From contig NZ_PVZG01000002.1 in the NCBI RefSeq assembly GCF_003002065.1, forward strand, positions 186,001-250,000: a stretch of 64,000 nucleotides of DNA, written 5' to 3'. Positions 19,144-26,318 of the stretch are shown one piece after another. Below the pieces are notes generated by a model. That model searched no databases. It worked only from the letters and a program-made list of their open reading frames with translations, and was not told the origin of the DNA. A program made the position numbers and the translations under genes. Every line of letters begins with the position of its first letter. The first letter of the stretch is position 1. The DNA is from Pseudosporangium ferrugineum (GTDB taxonomy: Bacteria > Actinomycetota > Actinomycetes > Mycobacteriales > Micromonosporaceae).

Positions 19144-19569
19144 ATGAGTGTTGAGACGTCAGCAGACCGCTACCAGTTCAACTGGCTGCTGGGCAACTTC
19201 GTCCACCAGACCGACGGCGTCCGCGATGCCGTGGCGGTGTCCTCCGACGGGCTGCTCATCGCCGGGTCGGACGGCCTGAACCGGGCGGAGGCCGACCAGC
19301 TGGCGGCCATCGTGTCGAGCCTGTCGAGCGTCGCCCGCAGCGCCTCGCGCCGCTACGACTTCGACGGTCTCAAGCTCATCATGATCGAGATGCGCCGGGG
19401 CTTCCTGCTCGTCTCGGTCATCTCGGGCGGCAGCTGCCTCGGGGTCGTCGCCGACGGCCACAGCGACGTGGGCCTGATCGGCTACGAGATGTCGATGCTC
19501 GCCGAGCGCTTCGGCGACCTGCTCACCCCGGCGCTCATCTCCGAGTCCCGCCGGTACCTCCCGCGATGA
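19144..19569 (+). CDS. cvnB: Roadblock/LC7 protein (CvnB type)
   Basis: A 141-residue single-domain roadblock/LC7 protein (FNWLLGNFVHQTDGVRDAVAVSSDGLLIAGS). In conservons and MglB-like systems these proteins bind the partner GTPase and can act as its GTPase-activating partner. It is soluble, with no signal peptide. It starts 45 nt after cvnA and overlaps cvnC by 4 nt. Confidence 0.93.
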   Translation: MSVETSADRYQFNWLLGNFVHQTDGVRDAVAVSSDGLLIAGSDGLNRAEADQLAAIVSSLSSVARSASRRYDFDGLKLIMIEMRRGFLLVSVISGGSCLGVVADGHSDVGLIGYEMSMLAERFGDLLTPALISESRRYLPR

Positions 19570-19937
19570 GCAACTACCCGTACGCCGGCGGCGCCCCGTA
19601 CGCCGACCAGGGCGACGATCTGGTGGTCCGGCCGTTCATGCTGACCGGCGGGCGGACCCGCCCGCTGCACGACGGGCTGCGCATCGAGACGCTGCTGCGG
19701 GCCGCCCCGGCCGCGCTGTCGGCGCCGCTGCGGTTCGAGGCCCGCCACATCGTCGAGCTCTGCCAGGCCCCGATGTCGATCGCCGACCTGTCGGTGGCGT
19801 TGCGGGTGCCGCTGGGCGTGGTGCGGGTCATCGTCGCGGACCTGGTCGCGGAGAGGTACCTGGCGATCGAGGAGCAGCTCGAGGAGCTGCCCATCGCCTT
19901 GATCGAGAGGATCAGAGACCGTGTACGGGCCCTCTAG
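19566..19937 (+). CDS. cvnC: DUF742 protein (CvnC type)
   Basis: A 123-residue DUF742 protein with a variable N-terminus and a conserved winged-helix-like core (RFEARHIVELCQAPMSIADLSVALRVPLGVVRVIVADLVAERYLAI). It is always the third gene of conservons; its role is unknown but probably as an adaptor in the kinase-GTPase complex. It overlaps cvnB by 4 nt and cvnD by 17 nt, and ends with TAG. Confidence 0.92.
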   Translation: MSNYPYAGGAPYADQGDDLVVRPFMLTGGRTRPLHDGLRIETLLRAAPAALSAPLRFEARHIVELCQAPMSIADLSVALRVPLGVVRVIVADLVAERYLAIEEQLEELPIALIERIRDRVRAL

Positions 19938-20526
19938 TGAGCCGGAGCACCTGGCGCCGGTGGCCGTCAAGATCGTCATCAGCGGCGGTTTCGGCGTGGG
20001 CAAGACCACCTTCGTCGGGGCCATCTCCGAGATCGAGCCGCTGGTCACCGAGGCCGAGATGACGGAACGGTCGATCGGCGTCGACGACACCTCGGCGGTC
20101 TCCGGCAAGACCACCACCACGGTCGCCCTCGACTTCGGCCGGATCACGCTGGACGACGCGCTGCTGCTCTACCTGTTCGGCACCCCGGGCCAGGACCGCT
20201 TCTCGTTCCTCTGGGACGACCTCGTCGACGGCGCCCTCGGCGCGATCGTGCTGCTCGACACCCGGCGCATCGAGGACTGCTTCCCGGCCCTCGACTACTT
20301 CGAGGAGAAGGACATCCCCTTCCTGATCGGCGTGAACGCCTTCGACCACGCCCGGCGCTTCGACCTCGAGGAGGTCCGTGACGCCCTCGGCGTGGGCCCT
20401 GCGGTGCCGATCGTCGAGTGCGACGCCCGCGACCGGGAGTCCGTGAAGGACGTGCTCGTCGCCCTGACCGAAGTCGTCCTGGTGAAGCGCCTCTCCCGGC
20501 AGCAGCGGGCGGTGACCGCGCGATGA
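19921..20526 (+). CDS. cvnD: Small Ras-like GTPase of the conservon (CvnD type)
   Basis: A 201-residue P-loop GTPase. G1 is SGGFGVGKTT, the G3 equivalent is LFGTPGQDRF, and the G4 position reads VNAFD instead of NKxD, as is usual for this family. It is expected to switch at the membrane with CvnA-C. GTG 19921 lies within cvnC. Its stop overlaps the ATG of the binding-lipoprotein gene by 4 nt (ATGA), tying that gene into the operon. Confidence 0.92.
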   Translation: MYGPSSEPEHLAPVAVKIVISGGFGVGKTTFVGAISEIEPLVTEAEMTERSIGVDDTSAVSGKTTTTVALDFGRITLDDALLLYLFGTPGQDRFSFLWDDLVDGALGAIVLLDTRRIEDCFPALDYFEEKDIPFLIGVNAFDHARRFDLEEVRDALGVGPAVPIVECDARDRESVKDVLVALTEVVLVKRLSRQQRAVTAR

Positions 20527-21494
20527 GCCCCACCCGTGGCACCCGGCGGCTGCTGGCGGCCCTGTCCGCCGTCACCCTGGCGGCGGTCGCCGCCTGCGGC
20601 TCCGACCATCCGATCACCCCGCCGCCCGGCGCCGCGCGCACCCCGTGCGGCCCGGTGTCCATCGCGGTCAACCCCTGGGTCGGGTACGAGGCCAACGTGG
20701 CCGTCGTCAGCTACCTGCTCAAGCACGAACTCGGCTGCACCCCGGTGGAGAAGGACCTGACCGAGGACCAGTCCTGGGCCGGCCTGGCGACCGGCGAGGT
20801 GGACGTCATCCTGGAGAACTGGGGACACGACGACCTCAAGAAGACCTACATCGACGACAAGAAGGTCGCCGTCGAGCTCGGCCTGACCGGCAACAAGGGC
20901 GTCATCGGCTGGTACGTGCCGCCGTGGATGGCGCAGGAGCACCCCGAGATCCTCAAGTGGAAGAACCTCAACGACTTCGCGGACACCTTCCGCACCTCCG
21001 CCTCCGGCGACAAGGGCCAGTTCCTCGGCGGCGACCCGTCGTTCGTCACCAACGACGCCGCCCTGATCAAGAACCTCAAGCTCGACTTCACCGTGGTGTA
21101 CGCCGGCAGCGAGGACAAGCTCATCGCCGCGTTCCGCAAGGCGCAGAGCAAGCGTGAACCGCTCATCGGCTACTTCTACTCGCCGCAGTGGCTGTTGTCG
21201 GAGATCAAGCTCGTCCACGTGCCGCTGCCGCTGTACAAGCCGGGCTGCGACGCCGATCCGAAGACGGTCGCGTGCGACTACCAGCCGTACGACCTCGACA
21301 AGATCGCTCGCAAGCAGTTCGCCGACTCGGGCAGCCCGGCCGCCGACCTGATCAAGAACTTCCAGTGGACGACCGAGGACCAGAACAGGGTGGCGCGCGA
21401 CATCACGGTGAACAAGCTGTCCCGGGACCAGGCCGCCAAGCGCTGGCTGGACGCCCACCAGGAGACCTGGCGGGCCTGGCTGCCCGTCCGCTGA
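20523..21494 (+). CDS. Glycine betaine-type binding lipoprotein (OpuAC family), copy 2, coupled to the conservon
   Basis: A 323-residue lipoprotein with lipobox VAAC (Cys about 23). It aligns almost without gaps with the importer binding protein at 10639: INPWVGYEAN/VNPWVGYEAN, LENWGHDDLKKTYI, TGNKGVIGWYVP, DPSFVTNDAAL, GCDADPK, FQWT-EDQN. Putative ligand aromatics are retained. No permease or ATPase accompanies it. It is translationally coupled to cvnD. It could donate ligand to the importer 10 kb away, or present ligand to the CvnA sensor domain. The family is secure; the signalling role is inference. Confidence 0.9.
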   Translation: MSPTRGTRRLLAALSAVTLAAVAACGSDHPITPPPGAARTPCGPVSIAVNPWVGYEANVAVVSYLLKHELGCTPVEKDLTEDQSWAGLATGEVDVILENWGHDDLKKTYIDDKKVAVELGLTGNKGVIGWYVPPWMAQEHPEILKWKNLNDFADTFRTSASGDKGQFLGGDPSFVTNDAALIKNLKLDFTVVYAGSEDKLIAAFRKAQSKREPLIGYFYSPQWLLSEIKLVHVPLPLYKPGCDADPKTVACDYQPYDLDKIARKQFADSGSPAADLIKNFQWTTEDQNRVARDITVNKLSRDQAAKRWLDAHQETWRAWLPVR

Positions 21495-21495
21495 G

Positions 21496-21533
21496 GCCCC
21501 GCCGCCGGCTCGGCTCTCGCCGGCGAGGCGGGT
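21496..21533. terminator. Possible bidirectional hairpin between convergent genes
   Basis: CCCGCC (21498-21503) can pair with GGCGGG (21527-21532). The loop contains a second perfect palindrome, CTCGCCGGCGAG (21516-21527). It lies between the stops of the convergent lipoprotein and GH65 genes. There is no U-tract, so activity is uncertain. Confidence 0.35.
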
Positions 21534-21573
21534 GCCGGGCCGTCGGACGGCGGCGGGGGCAACAAGCGGCCGG

Positions 21574-23958
21574 TCAGGAGGCTGCCGGTGGTGCGGCGCG
21601 CTGCGGGGCGTACCCCGGGGGCTGGACGGGCGGCGGCAGCAGCGGTTCGAGGGGCACGACCGGACGCTCGACCGGGGCGTCCGCGGTCACCTCGGCCTCC
21701 TCGCCGTAGAGCACGACCGGGAGCCGGGCGTCGGTGCCGTCGCGCAGGGTCACGCGTACCGTCTCGTGGTCGGCCTCGACCAGCAGCCGCACGCCGCTGT
21801 GCCGCAGCCGGAACCGCAGCCCGGTGATGCCACCGGGCAGCCGGGGAGCCAGCGTGAGCACGCTGCCGCGCTCGCGCAGGCCGCCGAAGCCCTCGACCAC
21901 CGCCGACCACGCCCCGGCCAGCGACGCCAGGTGCAGCCCGTCGCGGGTGTTGGCGTGCAGGTCGCGCAGGTCCACGAGGGCGGCCTCGGAGGCGTAGTCG
22001 TGGGCGAGTTCCAGGTGCCCGACCTCGGCGCACAGCACCGACTGGGTGCAGGCGGACAGCGAGGAGTCCCGTACGGTGATCCGCTCGTAGTAGTCGACGT
22101 TGCGCGCCGCCTGCTCGGGGGTGAACTCCTCCGGGCACCAGTGCATCGCCAGGACCAGGTCGGCCTGCTTGATGACCTGCCGCCGGTAGAGCTGGAAGTA
22201 CGGGGCGTGCAGCATCAGCGGCTCGCCGGGATGCTCGCCCGCGAAGTCCCAGGGTGCGTAGCGGGTGAAGCCGGCGGACTGCTCGTGCACGCCCAGGCGC
22301 TCGTCGTAGGGCACGTGCACCGCCCCGGCCGCCGCCCGCCACGCCCGCGGCTCGTCCGGGCGCACGCCGAGCCGGGCCGCGGCCTCGGGACGGCGGGTGC
22401 ATGCGTCGGCGGCGGCGCGCAGGTTGCGGGCCGCCATCAGGTTCGTGAAGACGTTGTCGTCGGCGACCGCGCTGTACTCGTCCGGGCCGGTGACGCCGTC
22501 GACGTGCCACACCCCGGTCGCGTCGTGGTGACCGTGGGAGACCCACAGCCGGGCCGTCTCGACGAGGATCTCCAGGCCGCAGTCGCCCTCCAGGGCGTCG
22601 TCGCCGGTCACCTCCCGGTAGCGCTCCACCGCCCGGGCGATCACCGCGTTCAGGTGCAGCGCCGCCGTCCCGGCCGGCCAGTACGCCGAGCACTCCTCGC
22701 CGTGGATCGTGCGCCACGGGAACGCCGCGCCCTCGAGCCCGAGCGTCCTCGCCCGCTGCCGGGCCTGGTCGAGGATGCTGTGCCGCCAGCGCAGCACGTC
22801 GGCCGCCGCGTGCGGGGCGACGTACGTCAGCAGCGGCAGCACGAAACCCTCGGTGTCCCAGAACGCGTGGCCGTCGTACCCGGGCCCGGTCAGGCCCTTG
22901 GCGCCGATGGCCCGCCGCTCGGCACGGGCGCCGGCCTGCAGCACGTGGAACAGCCCGAACCGGACCGACTGCTGGAGCACCGGATCGCCGTCGATCTCGA
23001 CGTCGGCGGCGTCCCAGAAGTCGTCGAGGTACTCCCGTTGGGCGGCGGCCAGGCCGTCCCAGCCGGCGTAGCGGGCGCCGGTCAGGGCGCCGGCCGCCTG
23101 GTCGCGCAGCGCCTGGGGCGAGCGCGAGGAGCTCCAGGCGTACCCGAGGAACTTGGTGACCCGCAGGCGCTCGCCGGGCCGCAGGACGGTGACCACCGTC
23201 GTGCGGGCCCAGTCGCCGCGCACGTCGGTCTCCTCGTCGTAGTCGCCGGGCGCCTCGATCGCGTGGTCCATCCCGGCGGCCATCAGCAGGCCGCTGGCGC
23301 GGGTGCGGTGCAGCAGGACCGCGCCGTGCTGCTCGGTGTCGCGCGACACCGCCACCAGCGGACGGTCCAGCGCGGCGGCGACCCGGGGGTCGGAGGACGC
23401 CTGCGGCTGCTTCTCGTTGGCCACCAGCCCGGACTGCACGGTGATCCGCACCTCGTGGCCGACCGCCTCGACCTCGTAGTCGACCGCGGCCACCGTCCGG
23501 TGGGTGAACGACACCAGCCGGGAGCTGCGGATCCGCACCCGCCGCCCGGCCGGCGACTCCCAGTCGACGCTGCGCCGCAGCACCCCGGCCCGCAGGTCCA
23601 GGACCCGCTCGTGGGCGCGCAGGGTGCCGTGCGCCACGTGGAACGGCTCGTCGTCGACCATCAGCCGGATCAGCTTGCCGTCGGTGACGTTGACGACGGT
23701 CTGGCCCTGCTCGGGATAGCCGTACCCGCCCTCCGGATACGGCAGCGGCCGCTGCTCGTAGTACGAGTTGAGGTAGGTGCCGGGGATCACGTGCGGCTCG
23801 CCCTCGTCGAGGTTGCCGCGCAGCCCGATGTGCCCGTTCGCCAGGGCCAGCACCGACTCGCTCTGCCCGAGCCGGTCCGGGTCCAGCGCGGGCTCGCGGA
23901 TCTGCCACGGCTCGACCGGGAAGACGGCGTCGCCGATCCCGATTCCTTCGGTACGCAT
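21574..23958 (-). CDS. Glycoside hydrolase family 65 disaccharide phosphorylase-like enzyme
   Basis: A 794-residue cytosolic enzyme with GH65 architecture: an N-terminal beta-sandwich (about 1-270), an (alpha/alpha)6 barrel (about 320-690) and a small C-terminal beta domain. The barrel motif GVTGPDEYS contains the catalytic acid Glu494. FWDTEGFVLP and the phosphate-loop region HWCPEEFTPEQ are also present. The family splits trehalose, maltose, kojibiose or related glucosides with phosphate to release beta-glucose 1-phosphate. The usual neighbour beta-phosphoglucomutase is absent, so the substrate is open. ATG 23958 is preferred over ATG 23979 because GGAGG precedes it. A Pro-rich tail ends the protein. 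Confidence 0.87.
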   Translation of the reverse strand: MRTEGIGIGDAVFPVEPWQIREPALDPDRLGQSESVLALANGHIGLRGNLDEGEPHVIPGTYLNSYYEQRPLPYPEGGYGYPEQGQTVVNVTDGKLIRLMVDDEPFHVAHGTLRAHERVLDLRAGVLRRSVDWESPAGRRVRIRSSRLVSFTHRTVAAVDYEVEAVGHEVRITVQSGLVANEKQPQASSDPRVAAALDRPLVAVSRDTEQHGAVLLHRTRASGLLMAAGMDHAIEAPGDYDEETDVRGDWARTTVVTVLRPGERLRVTKFLGYAWSSSRSPQALRDQAAGALTGARYAGWDGLAAAQREYLDDFWDAADVEIDGDPVLQQSVRFGLFHVLQAGARAERRAIGAKGLTGPGYDGHAFWDTEGFVLPLLTYVAPHAAADVLRWRHSILDQARQRARTLGLEGAAFPWRTIHGEECSAYWPAGTAALHLNAVIARAVERYREVTGDDALEGDCGLEILVETARLWVSHGHHDATGVWHVDGVTGPDEYSAVADDNVFTNLMAARNLRAAADACTRRPEAAARLGVRPDEPRAWRAAAGAVHVPYDERLGVHEQSAGFTRYAPWDFAGEHPGEPLMLHAPYFQLYRRQVIKQADLVLAMHWCPEEFTPEQAARNVDYYERITVRDSSLSACTQSVLCAEVGHLELAHDYASEAALVDLRDLHANTRDGLHLASLAGAWSAVVEGFGGLRERGSVLTLAPRLPGGITGLRFRLRHSGVRLLVEADHETVRVTLRDGTDARLPVVLYGEEAEVTADAPVERPVVPLEPLLPPPVQPPGYAPQRAAPPAAS

Positions 23959-24054
23959 GTGACCTCCGTCGTGCGCCATCCGTCACCCGTACCCGCGGTG
24001 CCGCTTGCACCAAACGGAGCGCGCGCGGAAGCCGGACCGCGGCCGGTGACGTCG

Positions 24055-24609
24055 TCACCCTGCGGACCGCACTCCGGTGGTGTCCGTACGGCGGTGCCGC
24101 CGCCCGATCCACCAGGCGTCGAGGGAGGGCCGTCGCGGCCCGGACGGTGCCGGGGTGGGCTCGGCGGCGGGCGTGGCGGCCTCCGGGGCGGGCGCGCCGG
24201 CGGTGACGTTCTCGCGGGCGAAGACCTTGAGCAGGTCCGTGGCGGCGACGATCCCCAGCATCCGCCGCCGGTGGTCGACCACCAGCAGCCGTTTCACCCC
24301 CGCCCCGGTCATGGCCGCCGCGGCCTCGGCCGGGGTGGCTCCGGGGGCGACGGTCAGCGCGGGCGCGCTCATCATCCGGCGGGCCGTGGTCCGGCGCCAG
24401 GTGAGGCCCGGGGCCGCCGGGCGGTGGCGCAGCGCCCTGAGCACGTCCGTGCGCGTCACCACGCCGAGCACCACGTCGAACTCGTCCACGACGGCCAGGG
24501 CGCTCACGTCGTACGCCGTCATCAGGGTGACCACCTCGGTGGGCGTGGCGTCCCCGGCGATGGTGAGCACCTCGCCGGTCATCACGTCCCGGACCTTTCC
24601 CTGCCGCAT
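24055..24609 (-). CDS. Tandem CBS-domain protein
   Basis: A 184-residue protein with two CBS motifs (about 4-60 and 75-130): VRDVMTGEVLTIAGDATPTEVVTLM and ARRMMSAPALTVAPGATPAEAAAAM. CBS pairs bind adenine nucleotides and sense energy state; stand-alone versions are common in actinobacterial dormancy and stress regulons. A low-complexity Ala/Pro linker and basic tail follow. The start has a GGAGA ribosome site. A TTGCCGG/CCGGCAA palindrome lies 89 nt upstream, just after the marR stop. The neighbouring stress genes suggest a stress role. Confidence 0.88.
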   Translation of the reverse strand: MRQGKVRDVMTGEVLTIAGDATPTEVVTLMTAYDVSALAVVDEFDVVLGVVTRTDVLRALRHRPAAPGLTWRRTTARRMMSAPALTVAPGATPAEAAAAMTGAGVKRLLVVDHRRRMLGIVAATDLLKVFARENVTAGAPAPEAATPAAEPTPAPSGPRRPSLDAWWIGRRHRRTDTTGVRSAG

Positions 24610-24697
24610 GACTTCTCCTCTCGTCGCTCCCCTTCGACCCTGCCCGGCCCGGTCGCGGACGGACAGGGCCGGCGCGGGCCGATGCCGCGGCGGCAGG

Positions 24698-24714
24698 TTG
24701 CCGGGGACCGGCAA
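24698..24714 (-). promoter_or_regulatory. Palindrome TTGCCGG-N3-CCGGCAA (site 1)
   Basis: This is a perfect inverted repeat with 7-nt arms around GGA on the + strand. It starts 3 nt after the marR stop and ends 89 nt before the CBS gene start. It matches 16 of 17 positions of site 3 at 35526. It could be an operator for the CBS gene or a stop-proximal terminator hairpin for marR; no U-tract is present. Confidence 0.45.
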
Positions 24715-24716
24715 GG

Positions 24717-25190
24717 TCAGGCGTGGTGGCGGGCCCGGGGGATGCTCTCGCGGGGCACCCCGGCCAGCTCGCCGGCCAGCCGCTGCATCAGCGTGGCGAG
24801 GGCCCGCCGGTCGTCGTCGGGCCAGCCCTGCAGGGCCCGCTCGAACAGGTGCGTGCCGACCTCGTCCATCTGCCGCAGCTGGCGCCGGCCGAGGTCGGTG
24901 GCGGAGAGCAGGGTGGCCCGCCGGTCGCCGGGATCGCCGTGGCGCTCGACGAGGCCGCGGTCCTCGAGGCGCCGGATCTGGGGCGTGACCGTCGATTTGT
25001 CGACGCCCTGCCGCGCGGCCAGCTCCGAGGCGCGTACCGGCCCGTGGGTCGTGATCGCCCGCAGCAGCGTGATGTCGTTGGTGGACAGCTCCTGCGCCGC
25101 GCTGCCGAGCAGGGCCCGGCGTACGTCGCCCCGGTGCGCCCACCGCATGAGCTCGGTGAACGCCTCCTGCACGCGTTCAGGAGGTGACAT
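24717..25190 (-). CDS. MarR-family regulator
   Basis: About 157 residues from ATG 25190; in-frame GTG 25211 and TTG 25220 could extend it by 7 or 10. It has a winged helix with ASELAARQGVDKSTVTPQIRRLEDRGLVERHGDPGDRRATLLSATDLG, the classic MarR recognition helix and wing. It is divergent from the general-stress-protein gene, and the shared region carries a promoter overlaid by inverted AACCAA/TTGGTT repeats. It is likely to repress itself and the divergent gene. The ligand is unknown. Confidence 0.88.
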   Translation of the reverse strand: MSPPERVQEAFTELMRWAHRGDVRRALLGSAAQELSTNDITLLRAITTHGPVRASELAARQGVDKSTVTPQIRRLEDRGLVERHGDPGDRRATLLSATDLGRRQLRQMDEVGTHLFERALQGWPDDDRRALATLMQRLAGELAGVPRESIPRARHHA

Positions 25191-25220
25191 GTCGTTCTGC
25201 ACGGAGGACACCTTACTCAA

Positions 25221-25283
25221 TTAGATGGTTTGACCCAACCAACTTTCTAGGTTATAGTTTGGTTATACCAACTATTTGAGAGG
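25221..25283 (+). promoter_or_regulatory. Strong sigma70-type promoter with MarR-type operator
   Basis: The -35 TTGACC (25230-25235) and -10 TATAGT (25253-25258) are separated by exactly 17 nt, a near-ideal vegetative promoter reading toward the gene at 25296. Imperfect dyad ATAGTT-TGGT / TACCA-ACTAT (25254-25275) overlaps the -10 box and start site. CCAACCAACTT and TTGGTT repeats fill the spacer. A MarR dimer bound here would block transcription. AT-rich composition makes the segment stand out. Confidence 0.65.
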
Positions 25284-25295
25284 TGGCGAGCAGGC

Positions 25296-25772
25296 ATGGT
25301 CACCAGTGCGACCTTGCTCCGGAGCACGTACCGATCCGACGACCGCGACCACCGCCTGGGCGAGTTCCGGTCGTACGCCGAGGCCGAACGGATGGTGGAC
25401 CGGTTGTCCGACGCCGGGTTCCCGGTCGAGCGGGTCCGGATCGTCGGCATCGGCCTGCACAGCGTCGAACAGGTGATGGGACGTCTGACCGCCGCCCGCA
25501 GCGCGCTGATCGGCGGCGCCCTCGGCGCGTGGCTCGGCCTGCTCACCGGCCTCGTGATCGGCCTGCTCATCGCCGACGCGGCCTGGCTCGCCCACTCGAT
25601 GGGCGGCCTGCTCGCCGGTGCCGTCGCCGGCGCCGGGATCGGCCTGCTCACCCACTGGTCCGGCGGCGGCCGGCGCGACTTCGCCAGCACGACCGGCATC
25701 CAGGCCGAGCGGTACGCCGTCGAGGTCGCCGGCACCCACGCCGCCGTGGCGCTGCGGGCGCTGGACCGATGA
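25296..25772 (+). CDS. General stress protein 17M-like membrane protein
   Basis: A 158-residue protein. The N-terminal half (YRSDDRDHRLGEFRSYAEAERMVDRLSDAGFPVERVRIVG) matches the general stress protein 17M/YflT-type domain. Two glycine-rich hydrophobic helices (about 70-88 and 92-118) follow, with a short tail. It is probably an inner-membrane stress protein of unknown biochemical role. It has its own strong promoter and is divergent from marR. The following gene starts at or just after its stop. Confidence 0.82.
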   Translation: MVTSATLLRSTYRSDDRDHRLGEFRSYAEAERMVDRLSDAGFPVERVRIVGIGLHSVEQVMGRLTAARSALIGGALGAWLGLLTGLVIGLLIADAAWLAHSMGGLLAGAVAGAGIGLLTHWSGGGRRDFASTTGIQAERYAVEVAGTHAAVALRALDR

Positions 25773-25789
25773 GCGCCGGGGGAGGCCCG

Positions 25790-26272
25790 ATGGAGCTCAC
25801 CCGGACCGCGCTGCCGGGGCTGGGCGTGTCCTACACCTTCGCCACGGAGGCGGGGCAGCGCGTCGGCGTGGTGGCGCACCTGAGCGGCCGGCGCGACCTC
25901 ATCTCGTACGACCCCGCCGATCACGACGAGGTGCTGCACGCCACCGCGCTGAACGAGGCGGAGGCGGCGACGGTCGCGCAGCTGCTCGGGATGCCCGTGT
26001 TCGTCGACCAGGTGACCGAGCTGGCGACCGGGCTCGAGGGGGTGGAGGCGGTGCGGATCCCGATCGGGGCGGGGTCGCCGTACTGCGGGCGGCGGCTCGG
26101 GGACACCCGGGCCCGGACGCGTACGGGAGCCTCGATCGTGGCCGTGATCCGCGACGGGAGCGCGATCCCGTCGCCCACCCCGGCCTTCGCGTTCCGGGCC
26201 GGCGACGCGGTCGTGGCCGTCGGGGACGAGGTTGCGACGACGGCGCTGCGGGAACTGCTCATCGACGGCTGA
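25790..26272 (+). CDS. TrkA-C (RCK-C) regulatory subunit for a cation:proton antiporter
   Basis: A 160-residue soluble protein resembling KhtT-type subunits: an N-terminal beta-rich region (about 1-70) and a C-terminal RCK-C domain (ASIVAVIRDGSAIPSPTPAFAFRAGDAVVAVGDE). Such proteins bind a nucleotide or second messenger and gate a K+/H+ antiporter membrane subunit. No CPA2 partner follows here; the next genes are an Mrp antiporter. ATG 25790 with GGGGGAGG is preferred; ATG 25769 overlapping the previous stop is an alternative. Confidence 0.82.
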   Translation: MELTRTALPGLGVSYTFATEAGQRVGVVAHLSGRRDLISYDPADHDEVLHATALNEAEAATVAQLLGMPVFVDQVTELATGLEGVEAVRIPIGAGSPYCGRRLGDTRARTRTGASIVAVIRDGSAIPSPTPAFAFRAGDAVVAVGDEVATTALRELLIDG

Positions 26273-26318
26273 TCCGGACCACCGCCCCGCCACCCGGGGC
26301 AGAGGGGGGACACCACGC

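Noticed and set aside
21532..25224. A 1230-codon open frame antisense to GH65, CBS and marR
   Set aside because: Low-complexity composition and full overlap with three recognisable genes; not coding.
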